DNA from: Arthrobacter caoxuetaonis
Lineage (GTDB): Bacteria; Actinomycetota; Actinomycetes; Actinomycetales; Micrococcaceae
Length of the DNA: 64,000 bases
Direction of reading: 5' to 3'
Assembly (NCBI RefSeq): GCF_023921125.1
Contig: NZ_CP099466.1
Coordinates: 3,224,001 to 3,288,000 of the forward strand
Every line of letters begins with the position of its first letter. Positions within the stretch are counted from its first letter, which is position 1. A program made the translations under genes and the position numbers. The notes under the pieces were generated by a model. That model worked only from the letters and a program-made list of their open reading frames with translations, was not told where the DNA came from and did not search any database. This document shows positions 1 through 8,154 of the stretch, piece by piece.

Positions 1-162
1 CCGGGCAACGTCTCGCAGTACGTGACGCAGACGGACGGATTCGGGCTGGACACCGACCAGAAGCGGCTCGTCCGGCTCTTTTTCCAGCCGCTGCTGGTTA
101 TCTGGGCTCTGTGGTCCACCGGCGCGTGGCAGGCCCTGCGCACTGCATTCCGCCGGAAGTAG
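1..162 (+). CDS. C-terminal end of an unidentified membrane protein (5' partial)
   Basis: Frame 1 is open from the window edge to a TAG at 160-162 and gives 53 residues. The end contains a hydrophobic stretch (RLFFQPLLVIWALWSTGAW) followed by a basic tail (RTAFRRK), which looks like a final membrane segment with a cytoplasmic C-terminus. The start lies outside the window. I do not recognise the family, and the fragment is too short to assign a function. Codon use matches the surrounding genes, so this is a real coding end rather than a shadow frame. Confidence 0.6.
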   Translation, partial: PGNVSQYVTQTDGFGLDTDQKRLVRLFFQPLLVIWALWSTGAWQALRTAFRRK

Positions 163-299
163 CCGGGCGCGTGCGCGGCCCCAGTGGTCGAACTTGATGC
201 CCGCCACAGCATCATGTGCGCAACACCACGGCTTTGCCTGCGCGGTATGTGATGGGGGTTATGCAAAGCGACCCCCGGGTTCCCTAGCCTTTTAAGTGG

Positions 300-345
300 G
301 AGTGGGGGTTGGCGCGCCCTTGCACGCCGCCGAAATCCCCCACTC
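300..345 (+). promoter_or_regulatory. Leader hairpin ahead of the small exported peptide
   Basis: GAGTGGGGG at 300-308 pairs perfectly with CCCCCACTC at 337-345 (9 bp, 28-nt loop). It lies about 12 nt before a strong AAAGGAGG ribosome-binding site. It is not followed by a T-run, so it is more likely an RNA leader structure or protein-binding site than a terminator. No known riboswitch class was recognised. Confidence 0.4.
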
Positions 346-367
346 ATGACCATCGAAAGGAGGACCT

Positions 368-538
368 ATGTTCCAGACAAGGTCCACGCGTGGAACCACC
401 AAGCGGACAACAGCCCTCCTCACGGGCATCGCAATCGCTTCTGCCCTCGTGGCGGGCGGCGTCTCCGCCGTTGAAATGAGCTTTGAGACTGCTCCGTCCC
501 TGGGCGCTGCTGTCGAAGCAGCTCCGGCCTCAGCCTAG
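368..538 (+). CDS. Small exported peptide, 56 aa
   Basis: ATG at 368 is preceded by an AAAGGAGG Shine-Dalgarno at good spacing, which is stronger than most in the window. The product has a basic N-terminus (about residues 1-14, TRSTRGTTKR) and then a hydrophobic segment (about 15-33, ending VAGGVSA), which fits a Sec signal peptide. A short acidic, Ala-rich tail of roughly 20 residues follows. A clear hairpin terminator sits just downstream. No family is recognised. A peptide this short with a strong RBS, its own leader hairpin and its own terminator is probably a highly expressed secreted or membrane-bound peptide; that role is inferred only from layout. Confidence 0.6.
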   Translation: MFQTRSTRGTTKRTTALLTGIAIASALVAGGVSAVEMSFETAPSLGAAVEAAPASA

Positions 539-560
539 GCTCCGGCCCGGCTGAATCCCG

Positions 561-593
561 AAGTCCCGCAGATGAATTGTCTGCGGGACTTTC
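561..593 (+). terminator. Rho-independent-like terminator
   Basis: AGTCCCGCAGA (562-572) and TCTGCGGGACT (580-590) form an 11-bp perfect stem with a 7-nt loop, followed by a short TTC. It lies 24 nt after the stop of the 56-aa peptide gene and probably ends that transcript. Confidence 0.7.
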
Positions 594-689
594 AGCTCTC
601 CGGGTGCAGTGGAAGAATCGCGGCAAGCCAAGGAACTGTATACCAAGGAACTGCACAGCACGGCGGTACAACGTCCAGGAGCTGATCGC

Positions 690-1007
690 ATGGCTGGGAC
701 CCAACGCAAGCCCACGGGACCGGATTACGGCAACGTCCCCGTCATCGCGTCCGGCGTTATCGCAGCATTCGTTGCCATTACGACGGCGGTGGTTTCCACG
801 GGCGGGGCAGAGAACGAATTCCGCTGGCAGCTCGGCCTCGCGGCCGGATGCATTGCCTTCATCGTTTGCCTTGCCACGTTCTCGCTGATGATCCTCGCTG
901 GCAAACCCAATCCTGATTCCATGGGCCACGGATCGGGCGTCAACCGCCGGTTCGGTGCCGAACCGGATGCCCGGGAAAGGGACCAGGAGGAGCCGGGCAA
1001 AGATTGA
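690..1007 (+). CDS. Small two-TM membrane protein, 105 aa
   Basis: ATG at 690 is chosen because AGGAG lies 8 nt upstream. An in-frame start at 609 is possible but has no RBS. Two hydrophobic segments are visible, about residues 17-37 (VIASGVIAAFVAITTAVV) and 48-69 (LGLAAGCIAFIVCLATFSLM). A charged C-terminal tail rich in Asp, Glu and Arg follows. This is the pattern of a small integral membrane protein with a cytoplasmic tail. The TGA stop lies inside the left arm of the terminator at 998-1037. No function can be assigned from sequence. Confidence 0.65.
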   Translation: MAGTQRKPTGPDYGNVPVIASGVIAAFVAITTAVVSTGGAENEFRWQLGLAAGCIAFIVCLATFSLMILAGKPNPDSMGHGSGVNRRFGAEPDARERDQEEPGKD

Positions 1008-1037
1008 GCGGCCGGGTTACCGGCCGCTCAATCTTTG
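998..1037. terminator. Bidirectional terminator between convergent genes
   Basis: An 18-bp perfect stem (998-1015 with 1020-1037) with a GTTA loop. The flanking A/T-rich ends (CAAAGATT...AATCTTTG) give weak T-tracts on both strands. It serves the 105-aa membrane protein on the plus strand and the LPXTG adhesin on the minus strand, and its left arm contains the stop codon of the former. Confidence 0.85.
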
Positions 1038-1046
1038 CGCAGGGTG

Positions 1047-4000
1047 TTAGTTCCGGCCGCGGCGGCGGTTAGCAGCAGCCACACCCAATCCGCCCAGGGC
1101 GATCAGCCCCGCTCCCATGGCTAGGAATCCGCCGGTGAACTCTGCTCCAGTGGACGGAAGCCGTTTCTTGGCCGGAGCAGGCTTGGACGTTGCCGTGTAG
1201 GTGTTGACTACCCGAAGTTCCGAACCAGCCGCGGCCGCAATGGTCACCGGGTCAGGCACCGTGGTGCTCACTTCCAGCCCCGTGGTAACTCCGGTTGCTG
1301 TTTCCGTCACCGCGCACTCGGATCCGGGTACCAGGTTCCCGTAGGTGGATGTCACCTCACCCGTGGCGCCGGCAGGGACCGTCACCGTTTCATCCAGGAC
1401 GGTCTCGCCGTCCACAGTGCAGATGACGTTCAGTACGACTTCGCCCTGCTGGCCCGCTGCGGCACCTGCGATCTGCTTCGTGACCTCAAGGGTTCCAGGA
1501 TTGTAGAAGTAGGTATTTGTCACCTCCACTGCAACTCCGGACCCAGCCTCGATCGTCACGGGATCCGGCTCCACGGTGCTGACGCCAATGGTGTCCGTGG
1601 CACCGTTTTGTGTTTCCGTTACGGTGCATTCAGCGCCCACAGGCAGCTCCGCGTACTCAGTCGATTCGGTCCCGGTTGACTGTTCGGGAATGGTGAACGA
1701 TTCATCTAGGACCGTTTCACCGTCCAGGATGCAGACGGTTCGCAGCTGGACCTCCTCCTGGTTTCCTGCGGCTTCGCCGTCGATCACCTTGCTAACTGAG
1801 ATTGCACCGGGGGCGAAGGTGTAGGTGTTGATCACCGTGGCTTCGACCTCGCCTCCGGCCGGAACGGTGAACGGATCCGAAAGGTCCGTTTCCACCAGGA
1901 TGGCCGGGGTGCTGCCATCCTCCAGCTCGGTCACGGCACAGGCTGCTCCGGCCGGTACGTTCAGATAGCGGCCGAAGACCGGGGAGGTCACCTGCGCCGG
2001 CCCCTGGAAGGTCTCCTCGAAAACGGTGGCTCCGTCCAAGGTGCAGGTGACTTGAATTTCGACAGCCTCCTGGCTGCCGGCAGCCGGCCCCTCAAAGTTC
2101 TTGTACACCGTGATGATGCCGGGTTTCTCCGTGTAGGTGTTCGTTACGGTGGCGGTCCCCGTTCCTCCGGGCGCAATGACGACGGAATCCGGAAGGTCCA
2201 CCTCTACCGCGATCTGGTCGGTCTCGCCCGTCAACGACTCGGTGACGGCGCATTCGCTGCCGGCCGGAATATCACCGAAGGTTTCTGTTGTCGGATCCGT
2301 GGTCCCGGCCGCAATGGTAATGGAGGTGCTGAAGGTGGTCTCGTCGTCGAGCCGGCAGAGGATATCCACCTGCACTTCGCCCTGCTGCCCCGCAAAGGCC
2401 CCCGCAATGACCTTACTGACGGTCAGGGACCCGGGATTCTCCGAATAGGTATTCGTGACCGTCACCTCGACGCCGCCCTCGACAGGGATGATGACGGTAG
2501 CCCCCGCCGGATCGAATACCGTCTCGACGCCGATCTCCGTACTCGATCCGTTCGCTGTCTCGGTGACTACGCAGCTGGTGCCCGCGATCAGTCCGGGGTA
2601 TTCCTCCGGGTCCGTCTCGGTCGCCCCGGCCGGGATGGTGATTGTTGTGCTCAGTGTGGAGCCTCCGGTGCAGACCACGCTGAGTGTCACTTCGCCCTGC
2701 TGGCCGGCCGCGGCGCCCTCGATGAGCTTGCGGACGGCCAGGACACCGGTCCTGAACGTGTAAGTGTTGGTGACGGCCGCTTCGACGCTGCCGGCGGCCG
2801 GAACGGTGAAGGTTCCCGTTCCAATGGTCTCCACCGCAATGTTGGGGGTCTCTCCGCTGCTGGTTTCCGTGACGACGCAGCTGGTGCCTGCTGGCAGGTC
2901 CCCGTACTCAGTGGGGGTGACTTCTGTGGCGTTGGCCGGAATGTTGATCGTGTCATTGACCACCTCGGTTTCACCGGACGTGCAAACCACAGTGATGACC
3001 ACTTCGTCCTGGGCGCCGGCTGCCTCGCCGGCGATGGTCTTGGTTACCGCCAGGGTGCCCGGGAGAAAGGTGTAGGTGTTGGCGACGGTGGCGGTTGCGG
3101 TTGTCCCGGCAGTGATGGCTACCGGGTCGGGCGGGACCGTGGTCACCGCTACGGTTTCCGTCTCGCCGTTCGTGGGCTCAGTGATGGTGCAGGTGGAGCC
3201 CACGGGAATCTCGTTAAATGTCTGGCTGGTGGGTTCCGTGGTGCCTTCATCGATATTGAACGTGAACTGGTAGCCCGGTCCGCAATCGATGTTTATGACA
3301 ACTGCGCCCTGGCTGCCGGCGGCCTCGCCGGCAATGGTCTTGGTGACTGCCAGGGATCCGACCTCGAAGAACGACGCCGATGCGTTGGCGTTGGAGGTCA
3401 GGGTCCGGGTGGCGGCCAGGATGAGCTTCTGCGCCTGGGTGGTTCCGGGCGTGGCGTTGTCGTAGAGATACACGTTGCCGGTGGGGACTGTCACCGCCGC
3501 CTGGGCAAGGATGTCCGCAGGTCCGGTGTTCCCGGCGTCGCTGCGCACCCACACCTGTGTACCGGAAGCGACAGGATTGGTGAGCGGCACCGTTCCGGCG
3601 GCGTCTGCGTAGAGAGTGAAACCGTCCGCGGTGCTGACGGTGATATCAGCACCTTCCTGGGCGGTAACCGTGTACGGCCCGGCGACCCCGTTGACGGAGG
3701 CTTCCGCAGTGGCGGGGGTGATGGAGATATCCGGTGCGGGCGGTTCGGCCTGCGGCCCGGCAGCGATCGTCTCATTGACGACCTGCGCGACCAGCGGATA
3801 AATGGGGTCAGTACGCCGCACAACGTAGCCGTCGGTGAAGAACCAGATGGCCGCCTGGACCGCCGCCGCACGGCGGTTGTTGTCCTGTGCTGCCGGCAGG
3901 TTGCTGGAAGGATAGTACGTGTTCAGGATGCGTTCGACGTAGCCGATATTGGGAACGTTGGCCTCAGTCCAGGTCCCGTTCTCGTACCCGATCCCTACCC

Positions 4001-4385
4001 GTGTGCTGGTACGCAAATCGATGCAGTACATCTGCGCACTTGTAGTGCCCTGGGCATCCTGGGTGTTGATGATTCCGGCAAAATCAACGTTTTCGGTGGT
4101 GTATCCCTGGGGGACCGACGTCGGATAGGACGTGATTGGCCAGGTTGCCCCTACCGGCGGCAGTGCTCCGTTCACCGCGCGCCCGTCGCCCAGCGCCGTA
4201 ATGACTATGTCCGTCCTGTCCGTGATTCCGACCGGGTCGTTCCGCACTGGCTGGTCCAGGCGCGCGTGGACCGGGCCGGCGAAAGGAAGAAGCAGCAGCA
4301 GGGCGAGGACAAACCCTACAAGGCCCCTCATCCTCAGGCGCGAATGGGTTGCTCTCCGGCGGGCAGGAAACTTCTGGGTATTCAT
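1047..4385 (-). CDS. LPXTG-anchored thioester-domain adhesin with seven repeats
   Basis: A 1112-aa surface protein. The start at 4385 has GAGGGG at good spacing and gives a signal peptide ending near PVHA (about residue 41). An N-terminal thioester (TQXA-type) domain is visible: YCIDL with Cys121, and AVQAAIW with Gln177, the pair expected to form the internal Cys-Gln thioester used for covalent attachment. From about residue 343, seven repeats of about 100 residues begin with patterns like PGTLAVTKTIAGEAAG and contain a CxVTE motif (DUF5979-like, Ig-type stalk). The C-terminus has LPSTG at 1076-1080, a hydrophobic span and RRRGRN, which is a sortase signal. The likely role is a covalent adhesin or minor pilin on the cell wall. 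No sortase gene lies in the window, so anchoring must rely on one elsewhere. Confidence 0.9.
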   Translation of the reverse strand: MNTQKFPARRRATHSRLRMRGLVGFVLALLLLLPFAGPVHARLDQPVRNDPVGITDRTDIVITALGDGRAVNGALPPVGATWPITSYPTSVPQGYTTENVDFAGIINTQDAQGTTSAQMYCIDLRTSTRVGIGYENGTWTEANVPNIGYVERILNTYYPSSNLPAAQDNNRRAAAVQAAIWFFTDGYVVRRTDPIYPLVAQVVNETIAAGPQAEPPAPDISITPATAEASVNGVAGPYTVTAQEGADITVSTADGFTLYADAAGTVPLTNPVASGTQVWVRSDAGNTGPADILAQAAVTVPTGNVYLYDNATPGTTQAQKLILAATRTLTSNANASASFFEVGSLAVTKTIAGEAAGSQGAVVINIDCGPGYQFTFNIDEGTTEPTSQTFNEIPVGSTCTITEPTNGETETVAVTTVPPDPVAITAGTTATATVANTYTFLPGTLAVTKTIAGEAAGAQDEVVITVVCTSGETEVVNDTINIPANATEVTPTEYGDLPAGTSCVVTETSSGETPNIAVETIGTGTFTVPAAGSVEAAVTNTYTFRTGVLAVRKLIEGAAAGQQGEVTLSVVCTGGSTLSTTITIPAGATETDPEEYPGLIAGTSCVVTETANGSSTEIGVETVFDPAGATVIIPVEGGVEVTVTNTYSENPGSLTVSKVIAGAFAGQQGEVQVDILCRLDDETTFSTSITIAAGTTDPTTETFGDIPAGSECAVTESLTGETDQIAVEVDLPDSVVIAPGGTGTATVTNTYTEKPGIITVYKNFEGPAAGSQEAVEIQVTCTLDGATVFEETFQGPAQVTSPVFGRYLNVPAGAACAVTELEDGSTPAILVETDLSDPFTVPAGGEVEATVINTYTFAPGAISVSKVIDGEAAGNQEEVQLRTVCILDGETVLDESFTIPEQSTGTESTEYAELPVGAECTVTETQNGATDTIGVSTVEPDPVTIEAGSGVAVEVTNTYFYNPGTLEVTKQIAGAAAGQQGEVVLNVICTVDGETVLDETVTVPAGATGEVTSTYGNLVPGSECAVTETATGVTTGLEVSTTVPDPVTIAAAAGSELRVVNTYTATSKPAPAKKRLPSTGAEFTGGFLAMGAGLIALGGLGVAAANRRRGRN
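1194..3359 (-). repeat. Seven tandem DUF5979-like coding repeats
   Basis: Seven units of about 300 bp within the adhesin. Each starts with a G-x-[LI]-x-V-x-K pattern, followed by AxGxQxxV, one early Cys, and CxVTE near the end, closing with V(T/I)NTY. The two cysteines per unit could pair. The units have diverged in sequence, so they are old duplications rather than a recent expansion. Confidence 0.85.
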
Positions 4386-4553
4386 ATTTCCCCTCAGGTG
4401 CGAGATCAGGCGGTGCGTCCCGCGTGACACGGGACTGCTGGAACCACCCCTGGCCGCCGAGGCTAATCCCCGGTTCGGCCGGCCACCAGAGGGGACGGCT
4501 GATCCCACTCTCCTAAGTCCGAATAACCCTCCGCTCACCCCACACGCTGCTGA

Positions 4554-4985
4554 TTACCCCACGGAGCGGGAGACATGCCGCAGCCAGCGCGCCACCGTTG
4601 CGAGTTCCTCCGCGGTGAAGCCCTCAGTGATCAGGTCGTTGAGCTCGGTGATGGCTTCCCGGATGTCCGCCATGGCGGCCTCACCCGACGGGCCAAGGGC
4701 AACCCGGATGGTCCGCCGGTCAGCCGGGTCGGGCTTCCGGATAACCAGCCCGGACTGCTCCATCCGTGCCAGCAGGCCGGAGGTGCCTGCGGCTGATCCG
4801 TGAATCGCTGCGGCGACTTCGCCGGTAGTCGCCTCGGGCGCTGCAGCGACGTGGAACAGTACCCCGGCCGCGGGAGCGCTTATGCCGCGTTTACGTCCGC
4901 GGTTGCTGATCCAGCGGGCCAGGCGGCGCTCCGCTTCCAGGGTGAGGAAAACCAGCCGGGGCGGCTCACCGCCGTCGGGGTTCAT
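4554..4985 (-). CDS. MarR-family transcriptional regulator
   Basis: 143 aa from the ATG at 4985, which overlaps the upstream hydrolase stop as ATGA. A longer start at 5036 would lie inside the hydrolase gene and is not needed. The winged-helix region contains AAIHGSAAGTSGLLARMEQ (recognition helix) followed by the wing pattern IRKPDPADRRTIRVAL, typical of MarR proteins. Being co-translated with the hydrolase, it is probably the regulator of that operon. The palindrome at 5872-5889 in front of the operon is the best candidate operator, so autoregulation is likely. The ligand is unknown. Confidence 0.85.
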   Translation of the reverse strand: MNPDGGEPPRLVFLTLEAERRLARWISNRGRKRGISAPAAGVLFHVAAAPEATTGEVAAAIHGSAAGTSGLLARMEQSGLVIRKPDPADRRTIRVALGPSGEAAMADIREAITELNDLITEGFTAEELATVARWLRHVSRSVG

Positions 4986-5881
4986 GACCGGGACTTCCCG
5001 GCCCGGGCAGCCAGCCAGGCCGCTGCGTCGGGCCACAGCACGACACCGGGACCACGGCGGAAATAACCCATGTGCCCGATTGCCCCCACGCCGGCATCTG
5101 CCGGAGAGTAGGTCCTGGTCTCAACCTTGGCGTTCACCAGCTGCCGGGCAATCACGCCGATCTGCGCCGGCGTGGCCCAGGGATCGTCGTCGAGCCCTAT
5201 GCACAGCACACTGGTCCGCACCCGTGCTGTCCGTTCCCGGGCATGCATGGTGGGGTCGTCAAAGAAGTAGCCCGGCGTGCGGGACCATTTGCTCCACTCC
5301 AGCATCGCGGCTGCCGGTATGTCCTCGCCCAATCCCATCCTGCGTCCGGGAACGTACCCCAGGACCCGGGCCGCGCCGGGTCCCAGCACGCGCAGGATCA
5401 GTTCCACCCGGGCGCGCTCGGCACGGTCCGGGATGGAACGGGAGACCCCTGCATGAGAGGCCACCGTGATGAAGCCTAGGAGGTCCGCGCCGCCGTTGCC
5501 CAGCGCGAGCGCGTGCCCGCCCAGACTGTGTCCCACCGCAACGTGCGGCAGTTCCGGAAAGCGTTCCCGCAGCCAGGCGGCAGCGGCGGGGACGTCGTCG
5601 TCCATCCAATCGCGCATGCGGAGGCCGCGGTTGTCCCTGGCCTTACCGGACTCACCGGTGCCCCGGTAGTCGTAGGACAGGACGGCGAATCCTTCGGCTG
5701 CCAGGTACTGCGCGAATCCGTTGTACAGCCGCTGTGGAACGGCGGTGGCCGGATGGACGGCGACGGCGGCCCGGGGAACTCCTTCGAGGGGAAAGTGCAG
5801 CGTCCCGCTGATCGTGCCGCCGGCCCCCACGGCGATCATCGCGTGTTCCGTCCGGACGTCCCGGACATCAATATTTCGCAT
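4982..5881 (-). CDS. Alpha/beta hydrolase (serine hydrolase)
   Basis: 299 aa. An oxyanion region around YDYRGTGESG (about 70-79), the nucleophile elbow GHSLGG with Ser119, an acid candidate at LDDDP (Asp231-233) and GAIGHMGYF with His270 give a full catalytic triad. It is first in a two-gene operon with MarR and overlaps it by 4 nt. The substrate is unknown. MarR-linked hydrolases often act on small aromatic or lipophilic esters, but this is only family knowledge. The ATG start codon lies at the exact centre of the 18-bp palindrome at 5872-5889, so a repressor bound there would also cover the translation start. Confidence 0.85.
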   Translation of the reverse strand: MRNIDVRDVRTEHAMIAVGAGGTISGTLHFPLEGVPRAAVAVHPATAVPQRLYNGFAQYLAAEGFAVLSYDYRGTGESGKARDNRGLRMRDWMDDDVPAAAAWLRERFPELPHVAVGHSLGGHALALGNGGADLLGFITVASHAGVSRSIPDRAERARVELILRVLGPGAARVLGYVPGRRMGLGEDIPAAAMLEWSKWSRTPGYFFDDPTMHARERTARVRTSVLCIGLDDDPWATPAQIGVIARQLVNAKVETRTYSPADAGVGAIGHMGYFRRGPGVVLWPDAAAWLAARAGKSRS

Positions 5882-5889
5882 GCGAAATA
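5872..5889. promoter_or_regulatory. Perfect 18-bp palindrome, probable MarR operator
   Basis: TATTTCGCATGCGAAATA is a perfect inverted repeat without spacer. Length and symmetry match the operators of dimeric MarR proteins. It spans the start codon of the hydrolase at 5879-5881. No ribosome-binding site is evident in front of this ATG, so the transcript may start very close to it. Confidence 0.6.
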
Positions 5890-6001
5890 ACCTACCCGGG
5901 ACCCGGCGCGAGCACCATAGGGGCGCTTCAAGAGTTTCACTTGGCAGCCATACACTCGTCGGACGATTAGCGAATAGTAATGTTGCGTAATTCGCCCGCG
6001 C

Positions 6002-6020
6002 TTAGGCTAGGCTAACCATG
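6002..6020 (+). promoter_or_regulatory. IdeR/DtxR iron box upstream of the siderophore operon
   Basis: TTAGGCTAGGCTAACC closely matches the actinobacterial iron-box consensus TTAGGTTAGGCTAACC. It lies about 75 nt upstream of the GTG start of the siderophore-binding lipoprotein, which is the expected location for Fe(II)-dependent repression. It predicts induction of the whole operon in iron limitation. Confidence 0.75.
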
Positions 6021-6093
6021 CCGCGGTTGTCCGCGACAATTGCCACTTAAGCACCGCCTGTCCCAGTCGGGACCCGCATTCAAGGAGTACCTC

Positions 6094-7098
6094 GTGCGCT
6101 TTCCCCTGCCCAAAAAGGCCCTGGCCGTTGCTGCTGCCGCGGCAGTGGCCCTTACCGTCAGCTCCTGCAGCGGCTCCGCCGAGGCCGAGTCCACGGACAG
6201 CCCGGCAGCCTCCGCTGAGTGGCCGCGGACTATCACGCACGAAGCCGGCGAGACCGTCATTGAAGCCAAACCGGAGAGCATCGCCTCCACGTCCCTGTCC
6301 GTCACCGGCACCCTCTTGGCCATCGACGCCCCGGTCACTGCCACGTCCGTGAGCAAGGCCCGCGGCGGCACCGCCGACGAAAACGGTTTCTTCTCCCAGT
6401 GGGCCGACGTCGCCGTCGAACGCGGTGTGGAGCCGCTCTACACGATCGGCGAACTGGACCTTGAAGCCGTCATCGCCGAAGACCCGGACCTGATTGTTGT
6501 TTCCACCTCCGGCGCCGATTCCGTGCTGGACCAGTACGATGCCCTGAGCGAGATCGCACCCACCATTGTGGTCAACTACGGCGACCAGACCTGGCAGGAC
6601 CTGGCCGTGGAGCTGGGCGAGGCCACGGGGCTGGAAGACAAAGCTGCCTCCGTAGTGGAAGAGTTTGATGCCTCAGTTGCCGCCGCCGCTGAGAACCTGG
6701 CCATCGAAGAAGGCACCACAGCCTCGATCGTCAGCTACAACGCCGGCGACGTCTCCCCCGTGGGCAAGGGCACCGGCCCGCACTCCCAGCTGCTGACCGC
6801 CCTGGGTTTCACCGTGGCTGAACCGGATGAGCAGTACGACACCTCCACGCAGAAACGTGAAGACTTCGCCTTCACGTCATACGAAGGCCTCTCTGCATCT
6901 GTGACCGGCGACTACACCTTCCTGATCAGCTCCACCGAGAAGACGGTGGAAGAGTTCACCGCCGATCCGACCCTGTCGAACCTGCCGTCCGTCCAGTCCG
7001 GCCAGGTCTACTCCATGGGACCCGAATCCTTCCGCCTGGATTACTTCAGCGCCAGTGACATCGTGGACTGGTTCAACACGTCCTTCACGGCGAAGTAG
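6094..7098 (+). CDS. Fe(III)-siderophore ABC transporter binding lipoprotein
   Basis: 334 aa. The GTG at 6094 is preferred over the ATG at 6040 because AAGGAG lies 7 nt upstream and it produces a clean lipoprotein signal (VRFPLPKKALAVAAAAAV...) with lipobox VSSC. The mature part is a FecB/FepB-type periplasmic binding fold: ITHEAGETVIEAKPESIAS at the N-terminus and ADVAVERGVEPLYTIGELDLEAV typical of the helical-backbone cluster. It is the first gene of a six-gene operon with permeases, ATPase, siderophore-interacting protein and esterase, under the iron box at 6002-6020. The substrate is probably a catecholate siderophore, inferred from the esterase. Confidence 0.9.
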   Translation: MRFPLPKKALAVAAAAAVALTVSSCSGSAEAESTDSPAASAEWPRTITHEAGETVIEAKPESIASTSLSVTGTLLAIDAPVTATSVSKARGGTADENGFFSQWADVAVERGVEPLYTIGELDLEAVIAEDPDLIVVSTSGADSVLDQYDALSEIAPTIVVNYGDQTWQDLAVELGEATGLEDKAASVVEEFDASVAAAAENLAIEEGTTASIVSYNAGDVSPVGKGTGPHSQLLTALGFTVAEPDEQYDTSTQKREDFAFTSYEGLSASVTGDYTFLISSTEKTVEEFTADPTLSNLPSVQSGQVYSMGPESFRLDYFSASDIVDWFNTSFTAK

Positions 7099-7134
7099 CC
7101 CCCACCCGGCTAACCGGCAAAAGAAACGCAGCAC

Positions 7135-8154
7135 GTGTTCCAGACACCGCGCACGCAGCACCGGCAGGCAAGCACCTGGGCCCTCGGCCTGGCCCTGCTG
7201 GTGCTGCTGGCGTTCGCCAGCTTCGCCTCCGGGTCCCGGACCATCCCGCTGGCGGACACCTGGGCTGCGCTCACCGCCTTCGATCCGACCCGCGACACCC
7301 ACCTGCTGGTTCGTGAGCTCCGCCTGCCCCGCACCTTCCTGGCCATCACGGTCGGCGCGGCCCTGGGCCTGGCCGGCGCCCTGATGCAGGCGCTGACCCG
7401 CAATCCGCTGGCCGAACCCGGTCTGCTGGGCGTCAACGCCGGCGCCGCCTTCGCGGTGGCCATTGGACTGGGCTTCTTCAATATGAGGTCCCCGTATGAG
7501 TACATGTGGCTGGGCTTCGCGGGTGCAGCGGCCACCTCGGTACTGGTTTACCTGCTGGGACGTGCGCACGACGCCGGGACGAATCCGGTGCGCCTGGTAC
7601 TGGCCGGGGCAGGGCTGTCAGTCATGCTGGGCGCGGGAACGAAAATCATCCTGATCGGCGGTCCGGATGAAACCATCACGGCTTACGCTGCCTGGGCCTC
7701 CGGCTCGCTGCAGGGCCGCGGGTACGACGTGCTTCCCTGGGTGCTGGGCGCCTGCCTGATCGCCGTACTGGCAGCCCTGCCGCTCTCCCAGAGCCTGGAC
7801 ACCCTGTCCCTCGGGACGGACCTGGGCAGGACCTTGGGAGTCCGGATCCGCACCACCTGGGTCCTCGGGGCCCTCGCCATCCTAGTCCTGGCCGGCGCTG
7901 CCACCGCTGCGGCCGGCCCCATCGCCTTTCTCGGGCTGGCCGCTCCGCACATTGCCCGGATGATCACAGGACCCAGCCACCGTCGGCTGCTGCCGCTGTC
8001 CATGCTCTTCGGCGCCCTGCTGCTCCTCTTCGCGGACATCACCGGGCGCCTCGTGGCCGCGCCGGCGGAGATCGGCGCCGGAGTCATGAGCGCGCTGGTT
8101 GGCGCTCCCTTCTTTATTGCGCTGGCCCGCCGGCGGAGGCTGGCAAAGCTGTGA
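7135..8154 (+). CDS. Siderophore ABC transporter permease (FecCD family), first subunit
   Basis: 339 aa, GTG start at 7135. FecCD family markers are visible: RELRLPRTFLAITVGAALG near residue 60-80, GALMQALTRNPLAEPGLLGVNAGAA (family signature, about 83-105) and AGPIAFLGLAAPHIARM (about 261-277), which is the coupling region that contacts the ATPase. About nine to ten membrane spans. It ends in a GTGA overlap with the second permease, so the two are co-translated and presumably form a heterodimer. Confidence 0.92.
   Translation: MFQTPRTQHRQASTWALGLALLVLLAFASFASGSRTIPLADTWAALTAFDPTRDTHLLVRELRLPRTFLAITVGAALGLAGALMQALTRNPLAEPGLLGVNAGAAFAVAIGLGFFNMRSPYEYMWLGFAGAAATSVLVYLLGRAHDAGTNPVRLVLAGAGLSVMLGAGTKIILIGGPDETITAYAAWASGSLQGRGYDVLPWVLGACLIAVLAALPLSQSLDTLSLGTDLGRTLGVRIRTTWVLGALAILVLAGAATAAAGPIAFLGLAAPHIARMITGPSHRRLLPLSMLFGALLLLFADITGRLVAAPAEIGAGVMSALVGAPFFIALARRRRLAKL

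Noticed and set aside
2052..4427. 791-codon open frame on the plus strand opposite the adhesin
   Set aside because: It lacks an RBS and family features. The minus-strand frame has a signal peptide, thioester motifs, repeats and LPXTG, so this is an antisense shadow caused by GC-rich repeats.
4386..4553. Riboswitch in the leader of the adhesin gene
   Set aside because: A hairpin (GTCCCGTG/CGCGGGAC) is visible, but no conserved core of a known class was found.
5970..5995. GCGAAT...ATTCGC inverted repeat as a second MarR site
   Set aside because: Half-sites match the palindrome core, but the order and the 14-nt spacer differ, so it is too weak to report as an operator.
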